From positions 1 through 16,679 of the forward strand of contig CAYYEZ010000046.1 of assembly GCA_964471225.1 (NCBI GenBank): DNA of 16,679 nucleotides. The letters are read 5' to 3'. The notes below the pieces were generated by a model that saw only the letters and a list, made by a program, of their open reading frames with translations, ran no database searches and was not told where the DNA came from. Of the stretch, positions 15,415 to 16,679 are shown in pieces. Within the stretch, counting starts at the first letter, position 1. Each line of letters opens with the position of its first letter. Both the position numbers and the translations under genes were made by a program. The stretch is from JAGVJT01 sp964471225 (GTDB taxonomy: Bacteria; Pseudomonadota; Gammaproteobacteria; Legionellales; Legionellaceae).

Positions 15415-16191
15415 ATGCCTTACACAATTCAACCCTTAGAAAATGGGATAGCCCATTTTATGTGCCTTAACGACATTCACGACGTCATTCGCGGAGAAAA
15501 GCCCGAACATCCTGAACACTTATGGATAGATGCGGGGCCTTATATTTGTGGGGTAGGGAATGGATCATTTGATACCATCAATGGGATAGGCGAATCTGTA
15601 ATTGTTAATGGTATTGCTTATGTTAAAACAACCGATAAAACTCATAACAACTACTATACTATACTACACGGTAAAACCTTCCTTACGACCTGGGTATTCA
15701 TGCTAGGTAAGGGCTCTAATCCCCATTATCGAATCATGGGCAATACCAGCCCAACCTTGGCTCTTACAGATCTCTATCAGCAGATCTACAATGAAACACA
15801 ACAACCTTTTCTGATTACGGGCAAAATCCACTGCGAAACACTCAATGCCACAGCCATTGCCAAAGCTCCTATTGATGGCGAGGATATTTTTAAACACGAA
15901 AATATATATTATCCCCAAAAAACAGAGTTAAATAATGTGCATGGAATTGTAGTCGGTGTGGTTGCGGATATGTCCAAATTGACCGGCGAGTTGGCAGAAA
16001 AGATGAATAAAGTCGTTTACTTCAATCCATTAGAAGGCAAACCGGGCGTACTGACGACCCATGAGCATGCTTTGATACTAAACGATAATTCCAAAGTTGA
16101 TGTACTACATGTATTTCCCCAAATGGTCTTGTTAGATTTCGATTTAGATGTCTATCTTATTTCAGATATTGAGATGCTAACTCGCAAGTAA
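15415..16191 (+). CDS. Divergent alpha-acetolactate decarboxylase-like protein
   Basis: The family turns acetolactate into acetoin using a metal, normally zinc. Overall similarity is weak, but the fold can be followed: CGVGNGSFDTINGIGESVIV (45-64) resembles the GxGTFxxLDGE block, with Glu60 at the place of the conserved glutamate. NNVHGIVVGV (173-182) resembles the NVxGTxVGF block. THEHALILNDNSKVDVLHV (215-233) offers His216, His218 and His232 as metal ligands, although the loop is about three residues longer than I recall. The conserved Arg of the VKTRSVP motif seems absent; TAIAKAPID (146-154) has Lys instead. I chose ATG 15415: AGGGA lies nine bases ahead, it gives the usual length of 258, and it follows the small ORF by one base. 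An upstream TTG would add 27 phenylalanine-rich residues. Position after alsS supports the call. Confidence 0.65.
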   Translation: MPYTIQPLENGIAHFMCLNDIHDVIRGEKPEHPEHLWIDAGPYICGVGNGSFDTINGIGESVIVNGIAYVKTTDKTHNNYYTILHGKTFLTTWVFMLGKGSNPHYRIMGNTSPTLALTDLYQQIYNETQQPFLITGKIHCETLNATAIAKAPIDGEDIFKHENIYYPQKTELNNVHGIVVGVVADMSKLTGELAEKMNKVVYFNPLEGKPGVLTTHEHALILNDNSKVDVLHVFPQMVLLDFDLDVYLISDIEMLTRK

Positions 16192-16223
16192 TAAACATTA
16201 TCTCCGTACATGGCAAGATGCTA

Positions 16224-16358
16224 TTATCTTAGCCGCATAGAATGATCGTTTTCAGTTATTAGATTTTCTAGTGTAACATCATCGCGAATTGTATTATAAA
16301 ATTCACGCAATTGAAGTAACGTTTGATTTTTTTCAAGATAGGTTGCCTTACTGTCTCG
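16224..16358 (-). pseudogene. Possible C-terminal gene fragment without a start
   Basis: Between the decarboxylase and the last gene, the minus strand reads 44 residues between two stops, including LEKNQTLLQLREFYNTIRDD and VTLENLITEND, ending at TAA 16226-16224. It has no ATG except five codons from its end, so it is not a gene as it stands. The composition is protein-like, so it may be a fragment of a helical protein related to, or once joined with, the ORF upstream of it. Chance is a fair alternative. Confidence 0.22.
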
Positions 16359-16372
16359 TCATATAAGCATAT

Positions 16373-16678
16373 TTACCTTATAGGCTCAATACCACTCGTA
16401 CCCAAAAAGTTTTCCAATGATTCTTTGATAGAATTTTTACTTGCCTCTGTAACTTGCTCCACCAAATGTGTAACTGTAGCATGATCCATTTCATTTCCCG
16501 TTAATTCATTAATTCTATTCCAAAAATCTAACCACATAGGTTTTTGGACATCACTCATAATAGCAACCATGCGTTCTAAATCTTGTGATTCTAAGGCATC
16601 GGTGAATCGAAGTTCTTTTATTTTTGCTACATACGTGTCTTTGTGGCTTATGGCCCAGCGCTCAGAGAAAGTTTTCAT
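16373..16678 (-). CDS. Small helical hypothetical protein, 5' end at window edge
   Basis: The frame gives 101 residues from ATG 16678-16676, one base from the window edge, to TAA 16375-16373. The true start may lie outside the window, so it could be the C-terminal part of a longer protein, and its ribosome site cannot be seen. The sequence is acidic and predicted all-helical, with FSERWAISHKDTYVAKIKEL (4-23), PMWLDFWNRINELTG (47-61) and an amphipathic stretch THLVEQVTEASKNSIKESLE (69-88). There is no signal peptide, membrane segment or motif that I recognise. It converges with the decarboxylase-like gene, leaving a 181-base gap that may hold a decayed fragment. Confidence 0.6.
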   Translation of the reverse strand: MKTFSERWAISHKDTYVAKIKELRFTDALESQDLERMVAIMSDVQKPMWLDFWNRINELTGNEMDHATVTHLVEQVTEASKNSIKESLENFLGTSGIEPIR

Positions 16679-16679
16679 T

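Noticed and set aside
1..16679. tRNA, rRNA, CRISPR arrays, insertion sequences, integrase or attachment sites
   Set aside because: No cloverleaf, repeat-spacer pattern, transposase or integrase motif was seen on either strand.
11430..16679. The three exported enzymes as a dedicated defence or antagonism system
   Set aside because: The MltA-like, papain-like and L,D-transpeptidase genes are far apart or on opposite strands, with no immunity gene or shared promoter.

Overview
The window looks like an AT-rich gammaproteobacterial chromosome, most likely a host-associated lineage such as the Legionellales. The reasons are RecQ and RF3 of ordinary gammaproteobacterial length, a large ankyrin-repeat protein resembling a secreted effector, and a papain-like exported protease of a type known as type II secreted in Legionella. 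This placement is an inference. I see no rRNA, tRNA, CRISPR, insertion sequence or phage genes.

Left part (1-5038): an unfinished minus-strand gene for an N-terminally anchored coiled-coil protein (1-812). Next is a 569-base gene-free stretch ending in a good promoter with two palindromes. It is followed by an exported MltA-type lytic transglycosylase carrying an unusual cysteine-rich insert, a perfect 14-bp hairpin, and a 712-residue ankyrin-repeat protein of unknown function.

Middle part (5008-11429): a tight minus-strand operon encodes an isobutyryl-CoA dehydrogenase-like enzyme, an enoyl-CoA hydratase and a 3-hydroxyisobutyryl-CoA hydrolase. Together these carry isobutyryl-CoA to 3-hydroxyisobutyrate in valine breakdown. 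Facing away from it are recQ and prfC, one base apart. The two units share a 52-base divergent promoter region in which the operon's -35 box overlaps the first recQ start codon.

Right part (11430-16679): an exported C1-family cysteine protease, an exported L,D-transpeptidase on the opposite strand, and then the acetoin pathway. A catabolic acetolactate synthase with a TTG start is followed by a 43-codon membrane ORF that resembles the first segment of DoxX-like proteins. One base after that comes a divergent acetolactate decarboxylase-like gene. Decayed-looking coding sequence lies upstream of alsS (13334-13589) and possibly after alsD (16224-16358). The window ends in a small helical protein of unknown function.

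Two functional units are clear: the valine-degradation enzymes and acetolactate-to-acetoin conversion. Three exported enzymes act on the envelope or outside it (MltA-like, papain-like, L,D-transpeptidase), but they are not in one operon. The most novel items are the als cluster with its embedded small membrane ORF and altered decarboxylase, the MltA insert, and the ankyrin protein.
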